A DNA stretch of 9,084 nucleotides from Dehalococcoidia bacterium UBA3254 (GCA_002362735.1 DEUU01000060.1:1-9084), one strand, 5' to 3'; positions 1-6,827 are shown, counted from the first letter of the stretch. Notes: generated by a model not told the origin, from the sequence alone. Numbers and translations: made by a program.

Positions 1-835
1 TATCGTCGTCAGAGCTCTGGGTGGACTTGTTTATACAGCCGGTTATGAGGACCGCCCTCCCCTTACCGCCACCTACCAGCATACCTTTCTTATCGGGGCC
101 ATGTATGGGGCTGTTGGTACCATGATCGCTTTAAATCATCGGGTTCTTACCGGTGTCGGTCAACACGTGGATGCCTCTACCCAGCAGGCCGCTATTATCG
201 TAGCCTCCGCCGAGATCGAAGGGCCCTATGGCTTGGCGGGGAGAGTCCTTTCGCGGCATGGGCGAGCCCGTGGATCCGTCACCTTGAAAGATGGCTCCAT
301 TTTTTATAATCCCCTGCTCTGGGAATGCCAGGACGGGGATATCGCCTTTAATCTTTTGCTTAACCCCACCGCCTCAAAATCTAACATAGCCTTGATAGCG
401 GCTATCAAAAAAGACGGCGTGGATATCAAATTCCTGAAGGACTGGGAGTGGGAAAAGAAAGGTTGGAGAGATTTAAGTCAGGAACAGGCTAAAGAAGTAA
501 TCTCTATCCTGGCTGAGTTTTTCCGGAAGCATACGAAAGCCGAACTTTTTCAATTAGCTCTTCAAAACCGATTCCAGCTTAGCCCCTGTAATAATGCCAG
601 AGACGCCCTCAGCCATCCACAGCTTGAAGCCAGGCAGTTCTGGAAAGAGATCGAGCATCCTGAATTAGGGACCAGCCTCAAATATCCAGGGGGTGCCGTT
701 AAACTGAGTGAGGGATATTGTGGTCCCAGACATAGAGCGCCGCTTATCGGCGAACACAATTCTGAGATTTATGAGCAGTTATTGGGGATTTCATTCCAGA
801 AAATGGTTGATCTAAAAGAACAGCGGGTCATTTAA
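1..835 (+). CDS. CaiB/BaiF family (family III) CoA-transferase, 5'-partial, catalytic Asp apparently missing
   Basis: The frame is open from the left edge of the window to TAA at 833-835, giving about 277 visible residues. That is the C-terminal two thirds of a family whose members usually have about 400 residues. Family III enzymes move CoA between carboxylic acids in the cytoplasm through an aspartyl-CoA intermediate. Supporting features are the GGLVYTAG...RPP stretch, the R-x-x-TGxGQxxD signature (residues LTGVGQHVD) and the C-terminal LIGEHNSEIYEQLLG block, which parallels LLGEHTDYICSEILG in the downstream gene. Aligning back from the TGxGQ motif, the catalytic Asp position is Phe (codon 86-88), with His two residues earlier (80-82). 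The visible copy therefore probably cannot form the covalent intermediate. The first ATG at 101 is internal; homology continues upstream of it. It forms an operon with the next gene, 18 nt away. The family assignment is firm; the substrate is unknown. Confidence 0.9.
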   Translation, partial: IVVRALGGLVYTAGYEDRPPLTATYQHTFLIGAMYGAVGTMIALNHRVLTGVGQHVDASTQQAAIIVASAEIEGPYGLAGRVLSRHGRARGSVTLKDGSIFYNPLLWECQDGDIAFNLLLNPTASKSNIALIAAIKKDGVDIKFLKDWEWEKKGWRDLSQEQAKEVISILAEFFRKHTKAELFQLALQNRFQLSPCNNARDALSHPQLEARQFWKEIEHPELGTSLKYPGGAVKLSEGYCGPRHRAPLIGEHNSEIYEQLLGISFQKMVDLKEQRVI

Positions 836-853
836 GGTAAGGAGAAGTTTGAG

Positions 854-2086
854 ATGGAAAAACTACCTTTTGAGGGAGTAAAAATACTTCAATTATGTTG
901 GGCCGGGGTAGGAGTGTTCACACTGAACTGCCTCAGTCATTACGGGGCGACTACCATCAGAGTCGAAACCTCAACTTATCCGGATCCCGTCAGAGTCTGG
1001 GAACCCTTTGCCCCCACTTGTAAACCAGGTGAGCCAGTAGGTTTGGAGAGGAGTGCCTTTTACTCGATTACCCATAGTGCTCCGGAGATGGGCATCGTCT
1101 TGAATTTGAAACAGCCTGAAGCGATTGAAGTCTTCAAAAAACTGGTAGCCTGGGCGGATGTCGTAGGGGAGGGATTTCCGGCTGGAGTTATGGATAAGAT
1201 CGGTCTGGATTACGAAGGCCTTAAGAAAGTTAAACCTGATCTGATTATGATGAGGACCTGTGGATACGGCCATACCGGACCGATGGCGGCTCAACCTGGA
1301 TTCGGCAGTATTATTACAGCAGCTACCATGATGGATACTTTTACTGGATGGCCGGACAGACCATCTGTTGCTCCTACCACTTACTATACCGATATGCTTG
1401 CTCCTCTATATGCTGCTTTAGCCATTTCTGCCGCTTTAGACTACAGGCGCCGCACCGGCAAGGGGCAATATATTGACCATTCGCAGGTAGAGGCCGGGTT
1501 AAATTATCTCACCCCTCTGATTTTAGACTATCAGGCTAATCAGAGAATATGGTCTCCTAACGGCAACAAATGCGATACCGCCGCTCCTCATGGAATTTAT
1601 CGCTGTAAAGGCGAAGACCGCTGGGTTGCCATAGCTGTCATGAGCGATGAAGAATGGCAAACCCTTAAAAAACTGATGGAAAATCCGGCCTGGGCAAACG
1701 ATCCCAGGTTCGATAAAGCTGAAAGCCGGGTGAAGCATAGCGATGAGCTTGATCAGAAGATTGATGAATGGACGAAAGACCAGACTCCCGAACGCGTGAT
1801 GGCCATATTACAGGGTGCTGGAATAGGAGCAGGGGTAGTCTCTAATGCCAGGGATATGGACAGCGACGTGCAGCTTAATTATAACAACTTCTACCGTGAG
1901 CTGGACCATCCTTTCATGGGCAGAGTGCATTATTATCATCCCGCTGCTATTAAATTATCTAAAGCGGAAACCCAGGTTAAGCGGCCGGTCTTACTCGGAG
2001 AACACACCGATTATATCTGTTCTGAGATCTTGGGCATGTCTCTATCTGAAATTGACAATCTCAGAGAAAAGGGTGTATTTAAATAG
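854..2086 (+). CDS. CaiB/BaiF family (family III) CoA-transferase, complete
   Basis: This 410-residue protein has the full length usual for the family. The start ATG at 854 is preceded by AAGGAG (839-844) at a 9-nt spacing. Residues 5-40 form the N-terminal Rossmann-type start (FEGVKILQL... and YGATTIRVE). NLKQPEAIEVFKKLVAWADVV (about 84-104) is the usual helix that binds near CoA. GYGHTGPMAAQPGF (137-150) is the conserved GxxGP region. D180 in YYTDMLAP is the expected catalytic aspartate. TGKGQYID follows, and LLGEHTDYI closes the protein. It should transfer CoA to or from a carboxylic acid in the cytoplasm. The preceding gene is a divergent paralogue that seems to lack the catalytic Asp, so the two may form a heteromer, as in benzylsuccinate CoA-transferase BbsEF. 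The downstream TRAP operon has its own promoter, so a metabolic link is plausible but unproven. The substrate is not predictable. Confidence 0.94.
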   Translation: MEKLPFEGVKILQLCWAGVGVFTLNCLSHYGATTIRVETSTYPDPVRVWEPFAPTCKPGEPVGLERSAFYSITHSAPEMGIVLNLKQPEAIEVFKKLVAWADVVGEGFPAGVMDKIGLDYEGLKKVKPDLIMMRTCGYGHTGPMAAQPGFGSIITAATMMDTFTGWPDRPSVAPTTYYTDMLAPLYAALAISAALDYRRRTGKGQYIDHSQVEAGLNYLTPLILDYQANQRIWSPNGNKCDTAAPHGIYRCKGEDRWVAIAVMSDEEWQTLKKLMENPAWANDPRFDKAESRVKHSDELDQKIDEWTKDQTPERVMAILQGAGIGAGVVSNARDMDSDVQLNYNNFYRELDHPFMGRVHYYHPAAIKLSKAETQVKRPVLLGEHTDYICSEILGMSLSEIDNLREKGVFK

Positions 2087-2559
2087 TACCCTCTGTTCGC
2101 CGGACATCCGTCAGATGAATTTTCAAGCAAATAACAACCAGCTTTGAGAGCGTCCTGACGTAATGTATATCCTTGAGGAGTGAGGCTTGGGACCGAATTG
2201 AATTCCATCTGCCGGTCGTACAATGATGACACTGGCATCAAGCGCCTGCTCCAGTTGGGCAGTGGTCATCCATCCCCTTGTTTCGGCTTTACGAGCCTTG
2301 GCATCAAAAGTTTACCCCTAATGCTATAAATCAAGAACTCTGGGGTCGCTGGGACGGTTCTTCCCGACTTTACCAAAAATATTTGCTTCAAGTTCTAACA
2401 AAGGTACATCATTTACCCGGCCAGCCTGAATAAAAAACACCTCAGGATAAGCGTTTATTTTAAGCCCTTCAAAACATTGCCTACCATCCGGAAGGTTTAT
2501 AATTTTAATCTGCTTTTTAACCCTTTTACGCGTATTTAGCCACAAATAGAATAGCAAAC
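2087..2559. other. Intergenic stretch with a possible decayed minus-strand coding remnant
   Basis: No intact gene is supported here. One minus-strand frame is open from about 2557 to a TAG at 2324-2326 (77 codons, only a TTG start, no Shine-Dalgarno site). After three stop codons within 15 bases (down to 2312), the same frame opens again from 2311 to a TGA at 2123-2125 (about 62 codons, including KARKAETRGWMTTAQLEQAL). Reopening in the same phase after clustered stops fits a decayed gene, but I do not recognise a family and chance is possible. No strong terminator follows the CoA-transferase gene; the short palindrome at 2101-2110 (CGGA-CA-TCCG) is too weak to count. Confidence 0.2.
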
Positions 2560-2588
2560 TTGACTTATTTTTTATGGTCTTATATGAT
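2560..2588 (+). promoter_or_regulatory. Predicted sigma70-type promoter of the TRAP operon
   Basis: TTGACT (2560-2565) and TATGAT (2583-2588) each match five of six consensus bases and are separated by exactly 17 nt. Transcription would start near 2595, giving a leader of about 75 nt before the dctP-like ATG. The leader is AT-rich and I see no riboswitch or obvious operator in it. Confidence 0.6.
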
Positions 2589-2659
2589 AAGGAATACCTC
2601 TCATCTAGCTGAACTCTTCTAATTTAAATTCTTATATTTTACAGGGATAAATATTTATA

Positions 2660-2665
2660 AAGGAG
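2660..2665 (+). promoter_or_regulatory. Ribosome binding site of the dctP-like gene
   Basis: AAGGAG lies 6 nt before the ATG at 2672. It fixes that start, which in turn yields a complete lipoprotein signal peptide. Confidence 0.8.
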
Positions 2666-2671
2666 AACCTT

Positions 2672-3856
2672 ATGAGAAAGACCCTAGCCTTGGCAATCGC
2701 TCTGGCAATCATTTTAAGCCTGATTGTCGCTGGCTGCGCTCAATCAACACCAGCTACCACTCAGGCGCCGGCGACCTCCGCTCCGGCAACTACAACTGCT
2801 CCAACCACATCTGCACCGACCTCTGCTCCCGCAACCACAGCCGCCCCAACTTCAGCAGCGGCTCAAGCTCAAACCATAAATCTAAAAATCGCTACCTTTA
2901 TGCCAGCCAACCATTATGTTCAATCACAACAACTCGCCGCTCTTTTCAAGATGGTCGAAAAAAAGACCAACGGAAAATATACCTTCAATAACACCTGGTA
3001 CCCCAGCGGGACTTTGCTCGCTAACCAGGATATTTATGATGGCGTAGTTAAGAATGTTGTCGATATGGGCCAGATTTCGATGGATTATACCCCTGGTCGA
3101 TTTCCGGTCATGTCTACTTTTCTTATATCCGGCGTTGCACCCCAGAACAATTGCAACGATAGTGCCCGCATGGCCTGGGATTTCTTTAAAACCTATGATT
3201 CAAATGAATTTAAAGACGTTCATGTGCTATATGTTTACGGCATCGGGCCGGGCGCTCTGCATACGAAGGTCCCTATTACCACAATTGACGCTTTGAAAGG
3301 CATGAAGATCCGGGCTACTGCCACCACCGCTCCGGGAGTCCAGGCACTGGGAGCCGAAGCTGTTAATATGCCGATGGCTGATGTTTACGAATCCGCAAAA
3401 AAGGGATTGTTTGATGCCCTGGTTAGCCCGCCTGAGACCCTCAAAGCCTGGAAACATAATGAAATCTTCAAGTATTCCGTTCCCGTTCCCGGACTTTACG
3501 GTGGAATCCATGTCATCGGTATGAATCAAAAGGTATGGGACTCACTGCCTAAAGAAGTACAGGATGCTTTTAATTCTTCCGCCGATGATATTGCCGCGTT
3601 AACCGGCGAAATCTGGGAATATTACCAGCAGGATGGCTACAACTACGCGAAGTCCCAACCCGGCGGACATGAGATTACCCAATTACCCGCCACTGAGATC
3701 GCCAAGATGACCGCTGCATTCCAACCGGGAATTGATAAGTATATTGCCGAACTTAATTCCAAAGGATTTAAGGGAGCAGATATCGTAAATCAGTTCAAAA
3801 CTACGGCTGCGAAATACAATAATCAGACGTTCCCGACCTGGACGCCTGCACCCTAA
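2672..3856 (+). CDS. dctP: TRAP transporter solute-binding lipoprotein, DctP family
   Basis: This 394-residue extracytoplasmic substrate-binding subunit belongs to a TRAP (tripartite ATP-independent periplasmic) transporter, which uses an ion gradient to import, usually, carboxylates. Residues 1-22 are a lipoprotein signal peptide (MRK, a hydrophobic core, lipobox VAGC with Cys22). A low-complexity Thr/Ala/Pro/Ser tether follows, to about residue 68. The DctP fold starts at about 70 (INLKIATFMPANH) and runs to the end. GTLLANQDIYDGVVKNVVDM (about 113-132) and LKGMKIRAT (about 208-216) are family landmarks; R214 is the arginine expected to bind the substrate carboxylate. The lipid anchor suggests a protein held on the membrane surface rather than a free periplasmic one, which fits a cell without a classical outer membrane. 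It is first in an operon with its two membrane subunits. The substrate is unknown; organic acids are the usual ligands. Confidence 0.93.
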   Translation: MRKTLALAIALAIILSLIVAGCAQSTPATTQAPATSAPATTTAPTTSAPTSAPATTAAPTSAAAQAQTINLKIATFMPANHYVQSQQLAALFKMVEKKTNGKYTFNNTWYPSGTLLANQDIYDGVVKNVVDMGQISMDYTPGRFPVMSTFLISGVAPQNNCNDSARMAWDFFKTYDSNEFKDVHVLYVYGIGPGALHTKVPITTIDALKGMKIRATATTAPGVQALGAEAVNMPMADVYESAKKGLFDALVSPPETLKAWKHNEIFKYSVPVPGLYGGIHVIGMNQKVWDSLPKEVQDAFNSSADDIAALTGEIWEYYQQDGYNYAKSQPGGHEITQLPATEIAKMTAAFQPGIDKYIAELNSKGFKGADIVNQFKTTAAKYNNQTFPTWTPAP

Positions 3857-3876
3857 GCTAGTAAACTAGTTTCCAA

Positions 3877-3919
3877 CGGGAGGGTATCGGATATACCCGT
3901 CCATATCGATACCCTCCCG
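3877..3919 (+). promoter_or_regulatory. Strong intercistronic hairpin between the dctP-like and dctQ-like genes
   Basis: CGGGAGGGTATCG (3877-3889) and CGATACCCTCCCG (3907-3919) form a perfect 13-bp stem. Past one bulged G (3890), ATAT pairs with ATAT (3891-3894 with 3903-3906), leaving an 8-nt loop. No T-run follows, so it is not a standard intrinsic terminator. Its place between the binding-protein gene and the permease genes suits an RNA element that protects the 3' end of the upstream message or damps read-through, giving more binding protein than permease. Confidence 0.7.
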
Positions 3920-3945
3920 ATTGATTATTGGCGAGGTAATATAAC

Positions 3946-4431
3946 ATGGCTTCTTTCGAGCGCATCATCAATTCGACCGTCACGTTCTTATTCCAGATTA
4001 GCAAGATCTGCGTGTTTGCGTTGATGGTACTGGTAGTTATGAATATTATTCTCCGCAAAGCCTGGCATTCTATCTACGGCACCTATGATTATGTGGGCTT
4101 TATCACCACCATAATGGTAACTTTCGGCATTGGTTACTTAGCCTATAAAAAAGGCCATATCGCTGTGGATTTGCTAGTAGAAAGGTTTCCCAGGCGAGTT
4201 CAAGCTATTATTGATGGTATCGGCAGTATTCTAAGTTTTGGTATTTTCGCCCTGATATCCTGGCAGTTGATTATTTATGGTAACGGCGTCTTAAAATCCG
4301 GCGAACATACCTTGACATCCATGACTCCCTTTTACCCTTTTGTTTACGGAATATCTTTAGGCATGGCCCTGCTCTGTTTGGTTTTATTAGTCGATTTTAT
4401 CAAGTGTCTGACTAAGGCGGTGAAGGGATGA
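3946..4431 (+). CDS. dctQ: TRAP transporter small membrane subunit, DctQ family
   Basis: This 161-residue integral membrane protein has the usual length and four-helix layout of DctQ. Hydrophobic segments lie at about 17-36, 49-67, 91-111 and 130-152. The conserved loop YKKGHIAVDLLVERFP (about 67-82) is the best family mark. The subunit pairs with the large permease in the cytoplasmic membrane and helps dock the binding protein. The start ATG at 3946 has GAGGT (3933-3937) 8 nt upstream. The 89-nt gap after the binding-protein gene holds the strong hairpin. Its stop overlaps the start of the next gene (ATGA, 4428-4431), so the two membrane subunits are probably translationally coupled. Sequence divergence is normal for this subunit; assignment rests on topology, the GHIxVD motif and context. 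Confidence 0.9.
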   Translation: MASFERIINSTVTFLFQISKICVFALMVLVVMNIILRKAWHSIYGTYDYVGFITTIMVTFGIGYLAYKKGHIAVDLLVERFPRRVQAIIDGIGSILSFGIFALISWQLIIYGNGVLKSGEHTLTSMTPFYPFVYGISLGMALLCLVLLVDFIKCLTKAVKG

Positions 4432-5732
4432 GTCCGGCGACCGTTGGTGTGATTGGTGTTGTTGTCCTCATTATTTTTTTCCTCCTGCGTGTACCCGTTG
4501 CCTTTACTATGGCGCTGGTTGGTTTAGTGGGATTAGTTATTGTCGGCTCGCCGGAGGCTGCTTATGCTCTGTTATCCCGAGATTTTTGGGGAACTTTTTC
4601 GAATTATAACCTGAGCGTACTTCCGATGTTCGTCTTCATGGGATCGATCGCTTTTTATTCCGGGATTAGCGGTCGCCTTTACAATGTAGCTTATAAATTT
4701 GTGGGGCAATTCCGGGGAGGACTAGCTCTCGCTACGGTTTTTGCCTGTGCTCTTTTTGGTGCTATGTGTGCATCAACTATTGCTGCTGCGGCTGCTATGG
4801 GTAAGGTGACTATACCTGAAATGGACAAGTATGGCTATGATAAATCCCTGTCAACCGGCTGCGTCGCCGCCGCCGGGACTCTGGCAATTCTCATTCCACC
4901 CAGCGGCATCTTAATTATTTATGGCATCCTGATCGAGGAGTCAATCGGTAAACTTTTCGCTGCCGGTATTATCCCCGGCATCCTCCTTACTATTTTACTG
5001 GCTCTAGCGGTCTTTATACTTGTCCGTGTTAAACCAGGAATGGCTCCCGCGGGACAAAAGACCACCTGGACTGAGCGGTTCAAATCCCTAGGTGGAGTCA
5101 CCGAAATGATTATCTTGTTTGCCTTCGTCATGGGCGGTCTTTTTTTGGGCTGGTTTACGCCCACTGAAGCGGGAGCGGCCGGAGCCGCCGGAGCCTTGTT
5201 GATCGCTCTGGCAAGACGGAGTTTAACCTGGAAAGGCTTATTATCCGCGCTGGATGAAACCGCCCGACTGACCGCGATGGTCTACCTTATCATCGCTGCG
5301 GCGACTATCTTTGGTAAATTCATGTCCCTTAGCCAGATCCCTGCGGCACTGGCTCAATGGGTGAACGCTCTTCCCTTACCGCCCGCTGCTATCATTGGCA
5401 TGATTATCGTGGGTTATTTGATCGGCGGCTGTTTTATGGATTCCTTGCCGATGATTACGCTAACAGTCCCTATCCTTTATCCGGTTATTTTAGATCTGGG
5501 ATTTAGCTCCATCTGGTTCGGCATAATCATCGTTTTGGTAGTAGAAATGGGAGCCATCACCCCACCGGTAGGAATCAACGTATTTACCATTAAAGGAATC
5601 GCTCCGGATGTACCCCTGGGGACCATTTTCAAGGGTATATTTCCCTTCCTGGGCGCCATCGTAGTTTGTACTACTTTGTTGATAATTTTCCCCCAGATAG
5701 TCCTGTTTTTGCCTCAGTTTATTACCTATTGA
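4428..5732 (+). CDS. dctM: TRAP transporter large permease subunit, DctM family
   Basis: This 434-residue, very hydrophobic protein is the ion-coupled transport channel of the TRAP system, in the cytoplasmic membrane. Family landmarks are LSVLPMFVFMGSIAF (62-76), FGAMCAST (110-117), TIPEMDKYGYDK (128-139), AAGTLAILIPPS (148-159), ESIGKLFAAGIIPG (171-184), TPTEAGA (244-250), GCFMDSLPM (334-342) and GAITPPVGIN (375-384). The two-fold inverted layout of the family is visible, with PPS in the first half and TPP in the second. FGAMCAST replaces the more common FGAxSGSS wording, a modest departure. Translation starts at the ATG that overlaps the stop of the dctQ-like gene. The next gene converges from the other strand, and I see no clear intrinsic terminator in the 138 bp between them. 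The length and both ends look complete. Confidence 0.95.
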   Translation: MSPATVGVIGVVVLIIFFLLRVPVAFTMALVGLVGLVIVGSPEAAYALLSRDFWGTFSNYNLSVLPMFVFMGSIAFYSGISGRLYNVAYKFVGQFRGGLALATVFACALFGAMCASTIAAAAAMGKVTIPEMDKYGYDKSLSTGCVAAAGTLAILIPPSGILIIYGILIEESIGKLFAAGIIPGILLTILLALAVFILVRVKPGMAPAGQKTTWTERFKSLGGVTEMIILFAFVMGGLFLGWFTPTEAGAAGAAGALLIALARRSLTWKGLLSALDETARLTAMVYLIIAAATIFGKFMSLSQIPAALAQWVNALPLPPAAIIGMIIVGYLIGGCFMDSLPMITLTVPILYPVILDLGFSSIWFGIIIVLVVEMGAITPPVGINVFTIKGIAPDVPLGTIFKGIFPFLGAIVVCTTLLIIFPQIVLFLPQFITY

Positions 5733-5870
5733 GACAAGACTCAGGATTTAACGACAAATAAGGATCTTCTATCATTTTTTGGGGCATGACAGCATAAATC
5801 ACCGATTAGGTCCTGCTCCGAATTCCGGTGTTAATACTATCTCAGCTGAATCCAAACGAATGGAATTCTA

Positions 5871-6356
5871 TTAAGGCCCGATTACTTTAGACACAGGTGA
5901 CCATAAACGAGTCCTAAATTTCAGATAGCTGATCTTCCACTTCCCATCTTCCCTAACATATTCCATATCATAATACCCATGCAGCCAGTCTGGCGCATCA
6001 TCTGTCGGTAGTTCGCCCATCTTATCCTTCAGTTTCCGCGGGAGAGCAAATTGTATATAGAGAAGCCAGCTACCCTTTGCTTTATCTCCATCAACCTTGA
6101 TAATGGGATGGACTGCAAAAAATCCTTCCTTTCCAATGTGATTTCTGGAGACTTTCTCTGTAAACATCTTCTTAATTGCTTCCCTACCTGTCACAGCTCC
6201 CACATGAGCATCAAATGTGCCATTTTTTGAGTAACACTCTGTTACTTCGTCCCATTTGGTATTTATAACGCAATTAACATAATGGACAAGCAGCTGTTTA
6301 ATCTCCTCAATATCCTCCAAAACCTGTATTCTATTTTCTAATGATTTTGATGCCAT
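5871..6356 (-). CDS. SnoaL-like / NTF2-fold protein (SnoaL_4 type)
   Basis: This 161-residue protein is read on the minus strand, with a strong Shine-Dalgarno AAGGAGG (complement of 6364-6370) 7 nt before the ATG. The N-terminal helix ENRIQVLEDIEEIKQLLVHY and the W35-DEV segment, followed by beta strands (GREAIKKMF, VHPIIKVDGDKAKGSWLLYI, YYDMEYVREDGKWKISYLKFR), are typical of SnoaL_4 domains. Members include dehydratases and isomerases acting on polycyclic or steroid-like substrates, such as bile-acid dehydratase BaiE, and many of unknown role. By eye, Y26, H83 and R148/R150 fall near the Tyr, His and Arg of the BaiE active site, but the BaiE aspartate position holds a non-acidic residue here. 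The catalytic role is therefore open. A second, truncated copy lies upstream. The protein is probably cytoplasmic, with no signal peptide. The gene is convergent with the TRAP operon. Confidence 0.85.
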   Translation of the reverse strand: MASKSLENRIQVLEDIEEIKQLLVHYVNCVINTKWDEVTECYSKNGTFDAHVGAVTGREAIKKMFTEKVSRNHIGKEGFFAVHPIIKVDGDKAKGSWLLYIQFALPRKLKDKMGELPTDDAPDWLHGYYDMEYVREDGKWKISYLKFRTRLWSPVSKVIGP

Positions 6357-6390
6357 GATGGGTCCTCCTTAGATGCTATCTTGTTTTACT

Positions 6391-6418
6391 ATTATACTAC
6401 CAGGTTGCTGACTACCAG
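6391..6418 (-). promoter_or_regulatory. Candidate -10 box and direct repeat upstream of the SnoaL-like gene
   Basis: On the minus strand a perfect TATAAT (complement of 6391-6396) lies 34 nt before the ATG at 6356. No good -35 box is seen at 16-18 nt. An 8-bp direct repeat, ACTACCAG on the + strand (6396-6403 and 6411-6418, period 15), overlaps the -10 edge and fills the -35 region, as an operator or activator site could. The assignment is tentative. Confidence 0.4.
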
Positions 6419-6489
6419 CACAAAAAAAGCATAGAATTCTTATCATTGGCAAAAAATAAAGTATATTATCACTTTCTTTTCGGGGCTTT

Positions 6490-6762
6490 TTACGAATTTT
6501 CCTTCTTAACCTGAATATATGGCGGCCCGGGTGACCAAATGTGTGTTTTACATTTCAACAGGCTGATTTTCCATTTGCCATTTTTCTTTGTATATTCCAT
6601 ACCGTAAAATGCCTGGGCCCGATCTTCATCCCTGCCATTGTCAAGTTTATAAGTGAATTGCTTCTCTAAATATAGAAACCAACTGCCTTTAGCTTTATCT
6701 CCATCGACCGAAATAAGAGGATGAACGACGAAGTAAAAATTGCTAACCTGATGATTGCGGCA
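6490..6762 (-). pseudogene. 5'-truncated SnoaL-like paralogue
   Basis: The minus strand from 6762 down to TAA at 6490-6492 encodes 90 residues, without internal stops. They match the C-terminal part of the neighbouring SnoaL-like protein. Examples are CRNHQ...FFVVHP-type text (here FYFVVHPLISVDGDKAKGSW) against VSRNH...FFAVHPIIKVDGDKAKGSW, then YGMEYTKKNGKWKIS against YDMEYVREDGKWKIS, and HIWSPG against RLWSPV. The N-terminal 70 or so residues are missing: upstream codons reach an in-frame stop within 30 bases and there is no usable start. The coding match ends at about 6762, directly beside a 12-bp inverted repeat that starts at 6763. I read it as a tandem duplicate that lost its 5' half, perhaps when the segment to its right arrived. 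The remaining frame is clean, so the loss may be recent. Confidence 0.75.
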
Positions 6763-6827
6763 TGTTATTAAAGAAATATGGCATTATCTTTAATAACACA
6801 AAACATTATTAAAGCGAAATTTAATAA
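6763..6827. repeat. Array of four alternating TTATTAAA/TTTAATAA half-sites (two palindromes)
   Basis: The first palindrome pairs TGTTATTAAAGA (6763-6774) with TCTTTAATAACA (6787-6798), a 12-bp perfect stem with a 12-nt centre. The second pairs TTATTAAA (6806-6813) with TTTAATAA (6820-6827), 8 bp with a 6-nt centre. All four arms share the same 8-base core in alternating orientation. The array sits between the broken SnoaL copy and the toxin-antitoxin promoter, so it may be an operator of that pair or the end of an inserted segment. Confidence 0.65.

Noticed and set aside
1845..2147. 100-codon plus-strand frame overlapping the end of the second CoA-transferase gene
   Set aside because: It is out of phase with a conserved protein and has no plausible ribosome binding site.
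2109..2160. CGTCAG/CTGACG inverted repeat after the CoA-transferase genes
   Set aside because: Six base pairs across a 40-nt loop is within chance and has no T-run.
2773..2870. Tandem repeat or CRISPR-like signal in the Thr/Ala/Pro region
   Set aside because: It is the coding sequence of a low-complexity protein tether, in frame and without regular spacers.
3858..3869. CTAGT-AA-ACTAG palindrome after the dctP-like stop
   Set aside because: A 2-nt loop cannot form a hairpin, and the palindrome is short. It could be a protein site, but nothing supports that.
3877..3930. Intrinsic terminator between the dctP-like and dctQ-like genes
   Set aside because: The hairpin is strong but is followed by ATTGATTATTGG rather than a T-run, and the operon clearly continues. 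I list it as an RNA or regulatory element instead.
5820..5868. GAATTCC/GGAATTC inverted repeat as a bidirectional terminator between the converging genes
   Set aside because: Only 7 bp of stem with a 35-nt loop and no T-run. Two EcoRI-like hexamers in AT-rich DNA explain it.
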